This document shows positions 12,491 to 25,249 of a stretch of DNA of 64,000 nucleotides, one piece after another; position 1 is the first letter of the stretch; each line of letters begins with the position of its first letter. The position numbers and the translations under genes are program-made. The DNA comes from Hydractinia symbiolongicarpus. Lineage: Eukaryota > Cnidaria > Hydrozoa > Anthoathecata > Hydractiniidae. The notes beneath the pieces were generated by a model. It saw nothing but the letters and a program-made list of their open reading frames with translations, had not been told where the DNA came from and did no database searches. The stretch covers positions 8,310,001 to 8,374,000 of the forward strand of contig NC_079876.1 in NCBI RefSeq assembly GCF_029227915.1, written 5' to 3'.

Positions 12491-14110
12491 GGTTTTCGTT
12501 TGCCGGCGATTAAACTTCTTTTATTCAGCGTCTCATCAAAAATGAAAACATTTTTGAAAACTACAAGCCTCATGCGTTTTAGTGGTGAAAAAAAAATTTA
12601 AAAAATCGTTCGGGAAATGAGTTTACTCCCTGGGTACTTTCTTTGTATACATTCGACTATACGGGCCTAGCCCCGGATTAACGGGAAAACGCGGGATTTC
12701 GTTTGCCGGCGATTAAACCTCTTTCATTAAACGTCTCATCAAAAATGAAAACATTTTTAAAAACTACAAGTCTCATGCGTTTTAGTGGTGAAAAAATAAT
12801 TTAAAAAATCGTTCGGGAAATGAGTTTACTCCCTGGGTACTTTCTTTGTATACTTTTGACTATACGGGCCGAGTCCGGGATTTACGGGAAATCGCGGATT
12901 TTCGTTTGCCAGCGATTAAACTTCTTTTATTCAGCGTCCCATCAAATATGAAAATATTTTTGAAAACTACAAGTCTCATGCGTTTTAGTGGTGAAAAAGT
13001 AATTTAAAAAATCGTTCGGGAAATGAGTTTACGCCCTGGGTACTTTATTTGTATACTTTTGACTATACGGGCCAAGCCCGGGATTTACGGGAAATCGCGG
13101 GTTTTCGTTTGCCGGCGATTAAACTTCTTTTATTCAGCGTCTCATCAAAAATGAAAACATTTTTGAAAACTACAAGTCTCATGCGTTATAGTGGTGAAAA
13201 AATAATTTAAAAAATCGTTCTGGAAATGAGTTTACTCCCTGGGTACTTTCTTTGTATACTTTTCACTATACGGGCCGAGTCCAGGATTTACGGGAAATCG
13301 CAGGTTTTCGTTTGCCGGCGATTAAACTTCTTTTATTCAGCGTCTCATCAAAAATGAAAACATTTTTGAAAACTACAAGCCTCATGCGTTTTAGTGGTGA
13401 AAAAAAAAATTAAAAAATCGTTCGGGAAATGAGTTTACTCCCTGGGTACTTTCTTTGTATACATTCGACTATACGGGCCTAGCCCCGGATTAACGGGAAA
13501 ACGCGGGATTTCGTTTGCCGGCGATTAAACCTCTTTCATTAAGCGTCTCATCAAAAATGAAAACATTTTTAAAAACTACAAGTCTCATGCGTTTTAGTGG
13601 TGAAAAAATAATTTAAAAAATCGTTCGGGAAATGAGTTTACTCCCTGGGTACTTTCTTTGTATACTTTTGACTATACGGGCCGAGTCCGGGATTTACGGG
13701 AAATCGCGGATTTTCGTTTGCCAGCGATTAAACTTCTTTTATTCAGCGTCCCATCAAATATGAAAATATTTTTGAAAACTACAAGTCTCATGCGTTTTAG
13801 TGGTGAAAAAGTAATTTAAAAAATCGTTCGGGAAATGAGTTTACGCCCTGGGTACTTTATTTGTATACTTTTGACTATACGGGCCAAGCCCGGGATTTAC
13901 GGAAAATCGCGGGTTTTCGTTTGCCGGCGATTAAACTTCTTTTATTCAGCGTCTCATCAAAAATGAAAACATTTTTGAAAACTACAAGTCTCATGCGTTT
14001 TAGTGGTGAAAAAATAATTTAAAAAATCGTTCGGGAAATGAGTTTACTCCCTGGGTACTTTCTTCGTATACTTTTCACTATACGGTCCAAGCCGGGATTT
14101 ACGGGAAATC
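12490..14110. repeat. 812 bp (4-monomer) tandem duplication
   Basis: Two copies are offset by 812 bases. Shared rare variants are caagcctcatg (12564 and 13376), cctagccccggattaacggg (near 12667 and 13479), gccagcgatt (12908 and 13720) and acgccctgggtactttattt (near 13031 and 13843). The first copy runs to about 13,300. They differ at a few sites, such as aaacgtctc (12730) versus aagcgtctc. Confidence 0.85.
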
Positions 14111-14450
14111 GCGGGTTTTCGTTTGCCGGCGATTAAACTTCTTTTATTCTGCGTCTCATCAAAAATGAAAACATTTTTGAAAACTACAAGTCTCATGCCT
14201 TTTAGTGGTGAAAAAAAAATTTAAAAAATCGTTCGGGAAATGAGTTTACACCCTGGGTACTTTCTTTGTATATATTCGACTATACGGGCCAAGCCCCGGA
14301 TTTACGGGAAAACGCGGGATTTCGTTTGCCGGCGATTAAACTGCTTTTATTCAGCGTCTCATCAAAAATAAAAACATTCTTGAAAACCACAAGTCTCATG
14401 CGTTTTAGTGGTGAAATAATAATTTAAAAAATCGTTTGGGAAATGAGTTT
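14110..14450. repeat. Linking monomers before the tetramer block
   Basis: Here lies a monomer of the ccccgg/acgcgggatttcg type, followed by the aaaaataaaaacattcttg/aaaaccacaag type with gaaataataattt. No higher-order period is seen in this short stretch. Confidence 0.65.
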
Positions 14451-17400
14451 ACTCCCTGGGTACTTTCTTTGTATACTTTTGACTATACGGGCCGAGTTCG
14501 GGATTTAGGGAAATCGCAGGTTTTCGTTTGCCGGCGATTAAACTGCTTTTTTTCAGCGTCTCATCAAAAATGAAAACATTTTTGAAAACTACAAGTCTCA
14601 TGCGTTTTAGTGGTGAAAAAATAATTTAAAAAATCGTTCGGGAAATGAGTTTACTCCCTGGGTACTTTCTTTGTATACTTCTGACTATACAGGCCGAGTC
14701 CAGGATTTACGGGAAATCGCAGGTTTTCGTTTGCCGGCGATTAAACTTCTTTTATTCAGCGTCTCATCAAAAATGAAAACATTTTTAAAACCTACAAGTC
14801 TCATGCGTTTTAGTGGTAAAAAAGTAATTTAAAACATTGTTCGGGAATTGAGTTTACTCCCTGGGTACTTTCTTTGTATACTTTTGACTATACGGGCCCA
14901 GCCCGGGATTTACGGGAAATCGCGGGTTTTCGTTTGCCGCCGATTAAACTTCTTTTATTCAGCTTTTCATCAAAAATGAAAACATTTTTGAAAACCACAA
15001 GTCTCATGCGTTTTAGTGGTGAAAAAATAATTTAAAAAATCGTTCGGGAAATGAGTTTACTCCCTGGGTACTTTCTTTGTATACTTTTGACTATACGGGC
15101 CAAGCCGGGATTTACGGGAAATCGCGGGTTTTCGTTTGCCTGCGATTAAACTTCTTTTATTCAGCGTCTCATCAAAAATGAAAACATTTTTAAAAACTAC
15201 AAGTCTTATGCGTTTTAGTGGTGAAAAAATAATTTAAAAAATCGTTCTGGAAATGAGTTTACTCCCTGGGTACTTTCTTTGTATACTTTTGACTATACGG
15301 GCCGAGTTCGGGATTTAGGGAAATCGCAGGTTTTCGTTTGCCGGCGATTAAACTGCTTTTTTTCAGCGTCTCATCAAAAATGAAAACATTTTTGAAAACT
15401 ACAAGTCTCATGCTTTTTAGTGGTGAAAAAATAATTTAAAAAATCGTTCGGGAAATGCGTTTACTCCCTGGGTACTTTCTTTGTATACTTTTGACTATAC
15501 GGGCCGAGTCCAGGATTTACGGGAAATCGCAGGTTTTCGTTTGCCGGCGATTAAACTTCTTTTATTCAGCGTCTCAACAAAAATGAAAACATTTTTAAAA
15601 ACTACAAGTCTCATGCGTTTTAGTGGTAAAAAAGTGATTTAAAAAATCGTTCGGGAATTCAGTTTACTCCCTGGGTACTTTCTTTGTATACTTTTGACTA
15701 TACGGGCCCAGCCCGGGATTTACGGGAAATCGCGGGTTTTCGTTTGCCGGCGATTAAACTTCTTTTATTCAGCGTCTCATCAAAAATGAAAACATTTTTG
15801 AAAACCACAAGTCTCATGCGTTTTAGTGGTGAAAAAATAATTTAAAAAATCGTTCGGGAAATGAGTTTACTCCCTGGGTACTTTCTTTGTATACTTTTGA
15901 CTATACGGGCCAAGCCGGGATTTACGGGAAATCGCGGGTTTTCGTTTGCCTGCGATTAAACTTCTTTTATTCAGCGTCTCATCAAAAATGAAAACATTTT
16001 TAAAAACTACAAGTCTTATGCGTTTTAGTGGTGAAAAAATAATTTAAAAAATCGTTCTGGAAATGAGTTTACTCCCTGGGTACTTTCTTTGTATACTTTT
16101 GACTATACGGGCCGAGTTCGGGATTTAGGGAAATCGCAGGTTTTCGTTTGCCGGCGATTAAACTGCTTTTTTTCAGCGTCTCATCAAAAATGAAAACATT
16201 TTTGAAAACTACAAGTCTCATGCGTTTTAGTGGTGAAAAAATAATTTAAAAAATCGTTCGGGAAATGAGTTTACTCCCTGGGTACTTTCTTTGTATACTT
16301 TTGACTATACGGGCCGAGTCCAGGATTTACGGGAAATCGCAGGTTTTCGTTTGCCGGCGATTAAACTTCTTTTATTCAGCGTCTCATCAAAAATGAAAAC
16401 ATTTTTAAAACCTACAAGTCTCATGCGTTTTAGTGGTAAAAAAGTGATTTAAAACATCGTTCGGGAATTGAGTTTACTCCCTGGGTACTTTCTTTGTAAA
16501 CTTTTGACTATACGGGCCCAGCCCGGGATTTACGGGAAATCGCGGGTTTTCGTTTGCCGGCGATTAAACTTCTTTTATTCAGCGTCTCATCAAAAATGAA
16601 AACATTTTTGAAAACCACAAGTCTCATGCGTTTTAGTGGTGAAAAAATAATTTAAAAAATCGTTCGGGAAATGAGTTTCCTCCCTGGGTACTTTCCTTGT
16701 ATACTTTTGACTATACGGGCCAAGTCGGGATTTACGGGAAATCGCGGGTTTTCGTTTGCCTGCGATTAAACTTCTTTTATTCAGCGTCTCATCAAAAATG
16801 AAAACATTTTTAAAAACTACAAGTCTTATGCGTTTTAGTGGTGAAAAAATAATTTAAAAAATCGTTCTGGAAATGAGTTTACTCCCTGGGTACTTTCTTT
16901 GTATACTTTTGACTATACGGGCCGAGTTCGGGATTTAGGGAAATCGCAGGTTTTCGTTTGCCGGCGATTAAACTGCTTTTTTTCAGCGTCTCATCAAAAA
17001 TGAAAACATTTTTGAAAACTACAAGTCTCATGCGTTTTAGTGGTGAAAAAATAATTTAAAAAATCGTTCGGGAAATGAGTTTACTCCCTGGGTACTTTCT
17101 TTGTATACTTTTGACTATACGGGCCGAGTCCAGGATTTACGGGAAATTGCAGGTTTTCGTTTGCCGGCGATTAAACTTCTTTTATTCAGCGTCTCATCAA
17201 AAATGAAAACATTTTTAAAACCTACAAGTCTCATGCGTTTTAGTGGTAAAAAAGTGATTTAAAACATCGTTCGGGAATTGAGTTTACTCCCTGGGTACTT
17301 TCTTTGTATACTTTTGACTATACGGGCCCAGCCCGGGATTTACGGGAAATCGCGGGTTTTCGTTTGCCGGCGATTAAACTTCTTTTATTCAGCGTCTCAT

Positions 17401-17540
17401 CAAAAATGAAAACATTTTTGAAAACCACAAGTCTCATGCGTTTTAGTGGTGAAAAAATAATTTAAAAAATCGTTCGGGAAATGAGTTTACTCCCTGGGTA
17501 CTTTCTTTGTATACTTTTGACTATACGGGCCAAGCCGGGA
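14450..17540. repeat. Regular tetramer higher-order repeat A-B-C-D (810 bp period)
   Basis: Type A (gagttcgggatttaggg with ctgctttttttcag) begins at 14491, 15301, 16111 and 16921, spaced exactly 810 bases. It is followed each time by type B (cgagtccagg), type C (cccagcccggg, preceded by gggaattgag or a variant) and type D (ccaagccggg with gcctgcgatt, preceded by aaaaccacaag). Single-unit variants include tatacaggcc (14689), catgcttttt (15411), ttgtaaac (16495) and ccaagtcgg (16721). The last D ends in gttttccggcgattaaagct, where the next block starts. This is a classical higher-order repeat, homogenised within the block. Confidence 0.9.
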
Positions 17541-18124
17541 TTTACGGGAAATCGCGGGTTTTCGTTTTCCGGCGATTAAAGCTCTTTCATTAAGCGTCTC
17601 ATCAAAAATGAAAACATTTTTGAAAACTACAAGTCTCATGCGTTTTAGTGGTGAAAAAGAAATTTAAAAAATCGTTTGGGAAATGAGTTTACTCCCTGGG
17701 TACTTTCTTTGTATACATTCGACTATACGGGCCAAGCCCCGGATTTACGGGAAAACGCGGGATTTCGTTTGCCGGCGATTAAACCTCTTTCATTAAGCGT
17801 CTCATCAAAAATGAAAACATTTTTGAAAACTACAAGTCTCATGCGTTTTAGTGGTGAAAAAATAATTTAAAAAATCGTTCGGGAAATGAGTTTACTTCCT
17901 GGGTACTTTCTTTGTATACTTTTGACTATACGGGCCGAGTCCGGGATTTACGGGAAATCGCGGATTTTCGTTTGCCGGCGATTAAACTTCTTTTATTCAG
18001 CGTCCCATCAAATATGAAAATATTTTTGAAAACTACAAGTCTCATGCGTTTAGTGGTAAAAAAATAATATAAAAAATCGTTCGGGAAATGAGTTTACTCC
18101 CTGGGTACTTTCTTTGTATACTTT

Positions 18125-18340
18125 TGACTATACGGGCCAAGCCCGGGGTTTACGGGAAATTGCGGGTTTTCGTTTGCCGGCGATTAAACTTCTTTTATTA
18201 AGTGTCTCATCAAAAATGAAAACATTTTTAAAAACTACAAGTCTTATGCGTTTTTTTCAAGCCGGGATTTACGGGAAATCGCGGGTTTTAGTTTGGCGGC
18301 GATTAAACTTCTTTTATTCAGCGTCTCATCAAAAATGAAA
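18125..18340. repeat. Shortened 119 bp monomer, site 1
   Basis: The spacing between successive gtcttatgcg landmarks is 119 bases (18241 to 18360) instead of about 202. The junction reads gcgtttttttcaagccggg near 18248. The tail of one monomer and the head of the next (about 86 bases) are missing, and three extra T bases lie at the join. Two linked variants in the same copy, gttttagtttggcggcgatt, mark it as one lineage. Confidence 0.85.
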
Positions 18341-19499
18341 ACATTTTTAAAAACTACAAGTCTTATGCGTTTTAGTGATGAAAAAATAATTTAAAAAATC
18401 GTTCTGGAAATGAGTTTACTCACAGGGTACTTTCTTTGTATACATTCGACTATACGTGCCAAGCCCGGGATTTACGGGAAATCGCGGGTTTTCGTTTGCC
18501 GGCGATTAAACTGCTTTTATTCAGCGTCTCATCAAAAATAAAAACATTCTTGAAAACTACAAGTCTCATGCGTTTTAGTGGTGAAATAATAATTTAAAAA
18601 ATCGTTTGGGAAATGAGTTTACTCCCTGGGTACTTTCTTTGTATACTTTTGACTATACGGGCCGAGTCCAGGATTTACGGGAAATCGCAGGTTTTCGTTT
18701 GCCGGCGATTAAACTTCTTTTATTCAGCGTCTCATCAAAAATGAAAACATTTTTAAAAACTACAAGTCTCATGCGTTTTAGTGGTGAAAAAGTGATTTAA
18801 AAAATCGTTCGGGAAATGAGTTTACTCCCTGGGTACTTTCTTTGTATACTTTTGACTATACGGGCCAAGCCCGGGATTTATGGGAAATCGCGGATTTTCG
18901 TTTGCCCGCGATTAAACTACTTTTATTCAGCGTCTCATCATAAATGAAAACATTGTTGAAAACTACAAGTCTCATGCGTTTTAGTGGTGAAATAATAGTT
19001 TAAAAAATCGTTTGGGAAATGAGTTTACTCCCTGGGTACTTTCTTTGTATACTTTTGACTATACGGGCTGAGTCCAGGATTTACGGGAAATCCCGGGTTT
19101 TCGTTTTCCGGCGATTAAACTTCTTTTATTCAGCGTCTCATCAAAAATGAAAACATTTTTGAAAACTACAAGTCTCATGCGTTTTAGTGGTGAAAAAATA
19201 ATTTAAAAAATCGTTCGGGAAATGAGTTTACTCCCTGGGTACTTTCTTTGTATACTTTTGACTATACGGGCCGAGTCCGGGATTTACGGGAAATCGCGGA
19301 TTTTCGTTTGCCGGCGATTAAACTTCTTTTATTCAGCGTCCCATCAAATATGAAAATATTTTTGAAAACTACAAGTCTCATGCGTTTAGTGGTAAAAAAA
19401 TAATATAAAAAATCGTTCGGGAAATGAGTTTACTCCCTGGGTACTTTCTTAGTATACTTTTGACTATACGGGCCAAGCCCGGGATTTACGGGAAATTGC

Positions 19500-19680
19500 G
19501 GGTTTTCGTTTGCCGGCGATTAAACTTCTTTTATTAAGCGTCTCATCAAAAATGAAAACATTTTTAAAAACTACAAGTCTTATGCGTTTTTTTCAAGCCG
19601 GGATTTACGGGAAATCGCGGGTTTTAGTTTGGCGGCGATTAAACTTCTTTTATTCAGCGTCTCATCAAAAATGAAAACAT
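19500..19680. repeat. Shortened 119 bp monomer, site 2
   Basis: The junction gcgtttttttcaagccggg lies near 19584, followed by the linked variants gttttagtttggcggcgatt. It is about 1,335 bases downstream of site 1, and the pair near 36,970 and 38,300 has the same spacing. Confidence 0.85.
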
Positions 19681-21974
19681 TTTTAAAAACTACAAGTCTT
19701 ATGCGTTTTAGTGATGAAAAAATAATTTAAAAAATCGTTCTGGAAATGAGTTTACTCACAGGGTACTTTCTTTGTATACATTCGACTATACGTGCCAAGC
19801 CCGGGATTTACGGGAAATCGCGGGTTTTCGTTTGCCGGCGATTAAACTGCTTTTATTCAGCGTCTCATCAAAAATAAAAACATTCTTGAAAACTACAAGT
19901 CTCATGCGTTTTAGTGGTAAAATAATAATTTAAAAAATCGTTTGGGAAATGAGTTTACTCCCTGGGTACTTTCTTTGTATACTTTTAACTATACGGGCCG
20001 AGTCCAGGATTTACGGGAAATCGCAGGTTTTCGTTTGCCGGCGATTAAACTTCTTTTATTCAGCGTCTCATCAAAAATGAAAACATTTTTAAAAACTAAA
20101 AGTCTCATGCGTTTTAGTGGTGAAAAAGTGATTTAAAAAATCGTTCGGGAAATGAGTTTACTCCCTGGGTACTTTCTTTGTATACTTTTGACGATACGGG
20201 CCAAGCCCGGGATTTATGGGAAATCGCGGATTTTCGTTTGCCGGCGATTAAACTACTTTTATTCAGCGTCTCATCATAAATGAAAACATTGTTGAAAACT
20301 ACAAGTCTCATGCGTTTTAGTGGTGAAATAATAGTTTAAAAAATCGTTTGGGAAATGAGTTTACTCCCTGGGTACTTTCTTTGTATACTTTTGACTATAC
20401 GGGCTGAGTAAAGGATTTACGGGAAATCGCGGGTTTTCGTTTTCCGGCGATTAAACTTCTTTTATTCAGCGTCTCATCAAAAATGAAAACATTTTTAAAA
20501 ACTACAAGTCCTATGCGTTTTAGTGGTGAAAAAATAATTTAAAAAATCGTTCTGGAAATGAGTTTACTCCCTGGGTACTTTCTTTGTATACTTTTGACTA
20601 TACGGGCCAAGCCCGGGATTTTGCGGGAAATCGCGGGTTTTCGTTTGCCGGCGATTAAACTGCTTCTATTCAGCGTCTCATCAAAAATGAAGACATTCTT
20701 GAAAACTACAAGTCTCATGCGTTTTAGTAGTGAAATAATAATTTATAAAATCGTTTGGGAAATGAGTTTACTCCCTGGGTACTTTCTTTGTATACTTTTG
20801 ACTATACGGGCCGAGTCCAGGATTTACGGAAAATCGCAGGTTTTCGTTTGCCGGCGATTAAACTTCTTTTATTCAGCGTCTCATCAAAAATGAAAGCATT
20901 TTTAAAAACTACAAGTCTCATGCGTTTTAGTGGTGAAAATGTGATTTAAAAAATCGTTCGGAAATGAGTTTACTCCCTGGGTACTTTCTTTGTATACTTT
21001 TGACTATATGGGCCAAACCCGGGATTTACGGAAATCGCGGGTTTTCGTTTGCCGGCGATGAAACTTCTTTTATTCAGCGTCTCATCAAAAATGAAAACAT
21101 TTTTGAAAACTACAAGTCTCATGCGTTTTAGTGGTGAAAAAATAATTTAAAAAATCGTTCGGGAAATGAGTTTACTCCCTGGGTACTTTCTTTGTATACT
21201 TTTGACTATACGGGCCAAGCCCCGGATTTACGGGAAAACGCGGGATTTCGTTTGCCGGCGATTAAACTGCTTTTATTCAGCGTCTCATCAAAAATAAAAA
21301 CATTCTTGAAAACCACAAGTCTCATGCGTTTTAGTGGTGAAATAATAATTTAAAAAATCGTTTGGGAAATGAGTTTACTCCCTGGGTACTTTCTTTGTAT
21401 ACTTTTGACTATACGGGCCGAGTCCAGGATTTACGGGAAATCGCAGGTTTTCGTTTGCCGGCGATTAAACTTCTTTTATTCAGCGTCTCAATAAAAATGA
21501 AAACATTTTTAAAAACTACAAGTCTCATGCGTTTTAGTGGTAAAAAAGTGATTTAAAAAATCGTTTGGGAATTGAGTTTACTCCCTGGGTACTTTCTTTG
21601 TATACTTTTGACTATACGGGCCCAGCCAGGGATTTACGGGAAATCGCAGGTTTTCGTTTGCCGGCGATTAAACTTCTTTTATTCAGCGTCTCATCAAAAA
21701 TGAAAACATTTTTGAAAACCACAAGTCTCATGCGTTTTAGTGGTGAAAAAATAATTTAAAAAATCGTTCGGGAAATGAGTTTACTCCCTGGGTACTTTCT
21801 TTGTATACTTTTGACTATACGGGCCAAGCCGGGATTTACGGGAAATCGCGGGTTTTCGTTTGCCTGCGATTAAACTTCTTTTATTCAGCGTCTCATCAAA
21901 AATGAAAACATTTTTAAAAACTACAAGTCTTATGCGTTTTAGTGGTGAAAAAATAATTTAAAAAATCGTTCTGG

Positions 21975-22085
21975 AAATGAGTTTACTCCCTGGGTACTTT
22001 CTTTGTATACTTTTGACTATACGGGCCAAGCCGGGATTTACGGGAAATCGCATGTTTTCGTTTGCCAGCGATTAAACTTCTTTTA
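21975..22085. repeat. Hybrid monomer marking loss of one monomer in block X copy 1
   Basis: The left part (ctccctgggtac...cttttgactatacgggcc) is like type A. The right part (aagccgggatttacgggaaatcgcatg with gccagcgatt) is like the following type E monomer. In copy 2 these are two separate monomers (40,700-41,000), and the same pair is intact at 23,400-23,690 and 43,140-43,430. A register-preserving deletion of one monomer is the simplest reading. Confidence 0.75.
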
Positions 22086-23439
22086 TTCAGCGTCTCATCA
22101 AAAATGAAAACATTTTTAAAAACTACAAGTCTTATGCGTTTTAGTGGTGAAAAAATAATTTAAAAAATCGTTCTGGAAATGAGTTTACTCACAGGGTACT
22201 TTCTTTGTATACTTTTGACTATACGGGCCGAGTCCAGGATTTACGGGAAATCGCAGGTTTTCGTTTGCCGGCGATTAAACTTCTTTTATTCAGCGTCTCA
22301 TCAAAAATGAAAACATTTTTAAAAACTACAAGTCTCATGCGTTTTAGTGGTGAAAAAGTGATTTAAAAAATCGTTCGGGAAATGAGTTTACTCCCTGGGT
22401 ACTTTCTTTGTATACTTTTGACTATACGGGCCAAGCCCGGGATTTATGGGAAATCGCGGATTTTCGTTTGCCGGCGATTAAACTACTTTTATTCAGCGTC
22501 TCATCATAAATGAAAACATTGTTAAAAACTACAAGTCTCATGCGTTTTAGTGGTGAAATAATAGTTTAAAAAATCGTTTGGGAAATGAGTTTACTCCCTG
22601 GGTACTTTATTTGTATACTTTTGACTATACGGGCTGAGTCCAGGATTTACGGGAAATCGCGGGTTTTCGTTTTCCGGCGATTAAACTTCTTTTATTCAGC
22701 GTCTCATCAAAAATGAAAACATTTTTAAAAACTAAAAGTCCTATGCGTTTTAGTGTTGAAAAAATAATTTAAAAAATCGTTCTGGAAATGAGTTTACTCC
22801 CTGGGTACTTTCTTTGTATACTTTTGACTATACGGGCCAAGCCCCGGATTTACGGGAAAACGCGGGATTTCTTTTGCCGGCGATTAAACTGCTTTTATTC
22901 AGCGTCTCATCAAAAATAAAAACATTCTTGAAAACCACAAGTCTCATGCCTTTTAGTGGTGAAATAATAATTTAAAAAATCGTTTGGGAAATGAGTTTAC
23001 TCCCTGGGTACTTTCTTTGTATACTTTTGACTATACGGGCCGAGTCCAGGATTTACGGGAAATCGCAGGTTTTCGTTTGCCGGCGATTAAACTTCTTTTA
23101 TTCAGCGTCTCAACAAAAATGAAAACATTTTTAAAAACTACAAGTCTCATGCGTTGTAGTGGTGAAAAAATAATTTAAAAAATCGTTCGGGAAATGAGTT
23201 TACTCCCTGGGTACTTTCTTTGTATACTTTTGACTATACGGGCCAAGCAGGGATTTACGGGAAATTGCGGGTTTTCGTTTGCCGGCGATTAAACTTCTTT
23301 TATTCAGCGTCTCATCAAAAATGAAAACATTTTTAAAAACTACAAGTCTTATGCGTTTTAGTGGTGAAAAAATAATTTAGAAAATCGTTCTGGAAATGAG
23401 TTTACTCCCTGGGTACTTTCTTTGTATACTTTTGACTAT

Positions 23440-25245
23440 ACGGGCCGAGTTCGGGATTTAGGGAAATCGCAGGTTTTCGTTTGCCGGCGATTAAACTGCT
23501 TTTTTTCAGCGTCCCATCAAAAATGAAAACATTTTTGAAAACTACAAGTCTCATGCGTTTTAGTGGTGAAAAAATAATTTAAAAAATCGTTCGGAAAATG
23601 AGTTTACTCCCTGAGTACTTTCTTTGTATACTTTTCACTATAGGGGCCAAGCCGGGATTTACGGGAAATCGCATGTTTTCGTTTGCCAGCGATTAAACTT
23701 CTTTTATTCAGCGTCTCATCAAAAATGAAAACATTTTTAAAAACTACAAGTCTTATGCGTTTTAGTGGTGAAAAAATAATTTACAAAATCGTTCTGGAAA
23801 TGAGTTTACTCACAGGGTACTTTCTTTGTATACATTCGACTATACGGGCCAAGCCCGGGATTTACGGGAAATCGCGGGTTTTCGTTTTCCGGCGATTAAA
23901 CCTCTTTCATTAAGCGTCTCATCAAAAATGAAAACATTTTTGAAAACTACAAGTCTCATGCGTTTTAGTGGTGAATAAGAAATTTAAAAAATCGTTTGGG
24001 AAATAAGTTTACTCCATGGGTACTTTCTTTGTATACATTCGACTATACGGGCCAAGCCCCGGATTTACGGGAAAACGCGGGATTTCGTTTGCCGGCGATT
24101 AAACCTCTTTCATTAAGCGTCTCATCAAAAATGAAAACATTTTTGAAAACTACAAGTCTCATGCGTTTTAGTGGTGAAAAAATAATTTAAAAAATCGTTC
24201 GGGAAATGAGTTTACTCCCTGGGTACTTTCTTTGTATACTTTTGACTATACGGGCCGAGTCCGGGATTTACGGGAAATCGCGGATTTTCGTTTGCCGGCG
24301 ATTAAACTTCTTTTATTCAGCGTCCCATCAAATATGAAAATATTTTTGAAAACTACAAGTCTCATGCGTTTAGTGGTAAAAAAATAATATAAAAAATCGT
24401 TCGGGAAATGAGTTTACTCCCTGGGTACTTTCTTTGTATACTTTTGACTATACGGGCCAAGCCCGGGATTTACGGGAAATTGCGGGTTTTCGTTTGCCGG
24501 CGATTAAACTTCTTTTATTAAGCGTCTCATCAAAAATGAAAACATTTTTAAAAACTACAAGTCTTATGCGTTTTTTTCAAGCCGGGATTTACGGGAAATC
24601 GCGGGTTTTAGTTTGGCGGCGATTAAACTTCTTTTATTCAGCGTCTCATCAAAAATGAAAACATTTTTAAAAACTACAAGTCTTATGCGTTTTAGTGATG
24701 AAAAAATAATTTAAAAAATCGTTCTGGAAATGAGTTTACTCACAGGGTACTTTCTTTGTATACATTTGACTATACGTGCCAAGCCCGGGATTTACGGGAA
24801 ATCGCGGGTTTTCGTTTGCCGGCGATTAAACTGCTTTTATTCAGCGTTTCATCAAAAATAAAAACATTCTTGAAAACTACAAGTCTCATGCGTTTTAGTG
24901 GTGAAATAATAATTTAAAAAATCGTTTGGGAAATGAGTTTACTCCCTGGGTACTTTCTTTGTATACTTTTGACTATACGGGCTGAGTCCAGGATTTTACG
25001 GGAAATCGCAGGTTTTCGTTTGCCGGCGATTAAACTTCTTTTATTCAGCGTCTCATCAAAAATGAAAACATTTTTAAAAACTACAAGTCTCATGCGTTTT
25101 AGTGGTGAAAAAGTGATTTAAAAAATCGTTCGGGAAATGAGTTTACTCCCTTGGTACTTTCTTTGTATACTTTTGACTATACGGGCCAAGCCCGGGATTT
25201 ATGGGAAATCGCGGATTTTCGTTTGCCGGCGATTAAACTACTTTT
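23440..25245. repeat. Module with shortened monomer, also at 34.1-35.9 kb
   Basis: This stretch matches 34,099 onward at an offset near 10,656. The order is type A (gagttcggg), type E (cactataggggcc, gcatg, gccagcgatt), a cacaggg/attcgac monomer with cctctttcattaag, a ccccgg monomer, a cccatcaaatatg monomer, the 119 bp short monomer (junction near 24,574), and the cgtgcc and gtccagg monomers. Local variants are gtgaataagaa (23971), aaataagtttactccatggg (24001) and the extra T in ccaggattttacgg (24988). The match ends near 25,245, where aaaaatgaaaacattcttga replaces the expected tcataaatg. Confidence 0.8.
24450..24660. repeat. Shortened 119 bp monomer, site 3
   Basis: The junction gcgtttttttcaagccggg is near 24,574, and the linked gttttagtttggcggcgatt variants follow at 24,606. 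Confidence 0.85.
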
Positions 25246-25249
25246 ATTC

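Larger units (their letters stand above)
17540..23440. repeat. Large block X, copy 1 (pair of 36.25-42.36 kb)
   Basis: The monomer succession matches 36,250-42,360 at an offset of 18,718 bases at the left, 18,717 after a one-base indel, and 18,919 beyond about 22 kb. The final shift is one monomer and reflects a monomer missing here. Shared rare features are two shortened monomers, gggattttgcggg (20610 and 39328), gaaagcattt (20892 and 39609), gaaaatgtgattt and tctcaataaaaatg. Copy-specific differences are sparse, such as aagtgtctc (18200), gacgatacgg (20191) and gagtaaagg (20406). Divergence begins near 23,440. Confidence 0.85.

Noticed and set aside
18248-18262. The T-run junction as a poly-A tail of a reverse-transcribed insertion
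   Set aside because: Only about seven T bases are present, four of which are normal monomer sequence. Both sides are satellite in the same orientation with a net loss, so a deletion join is simpler.
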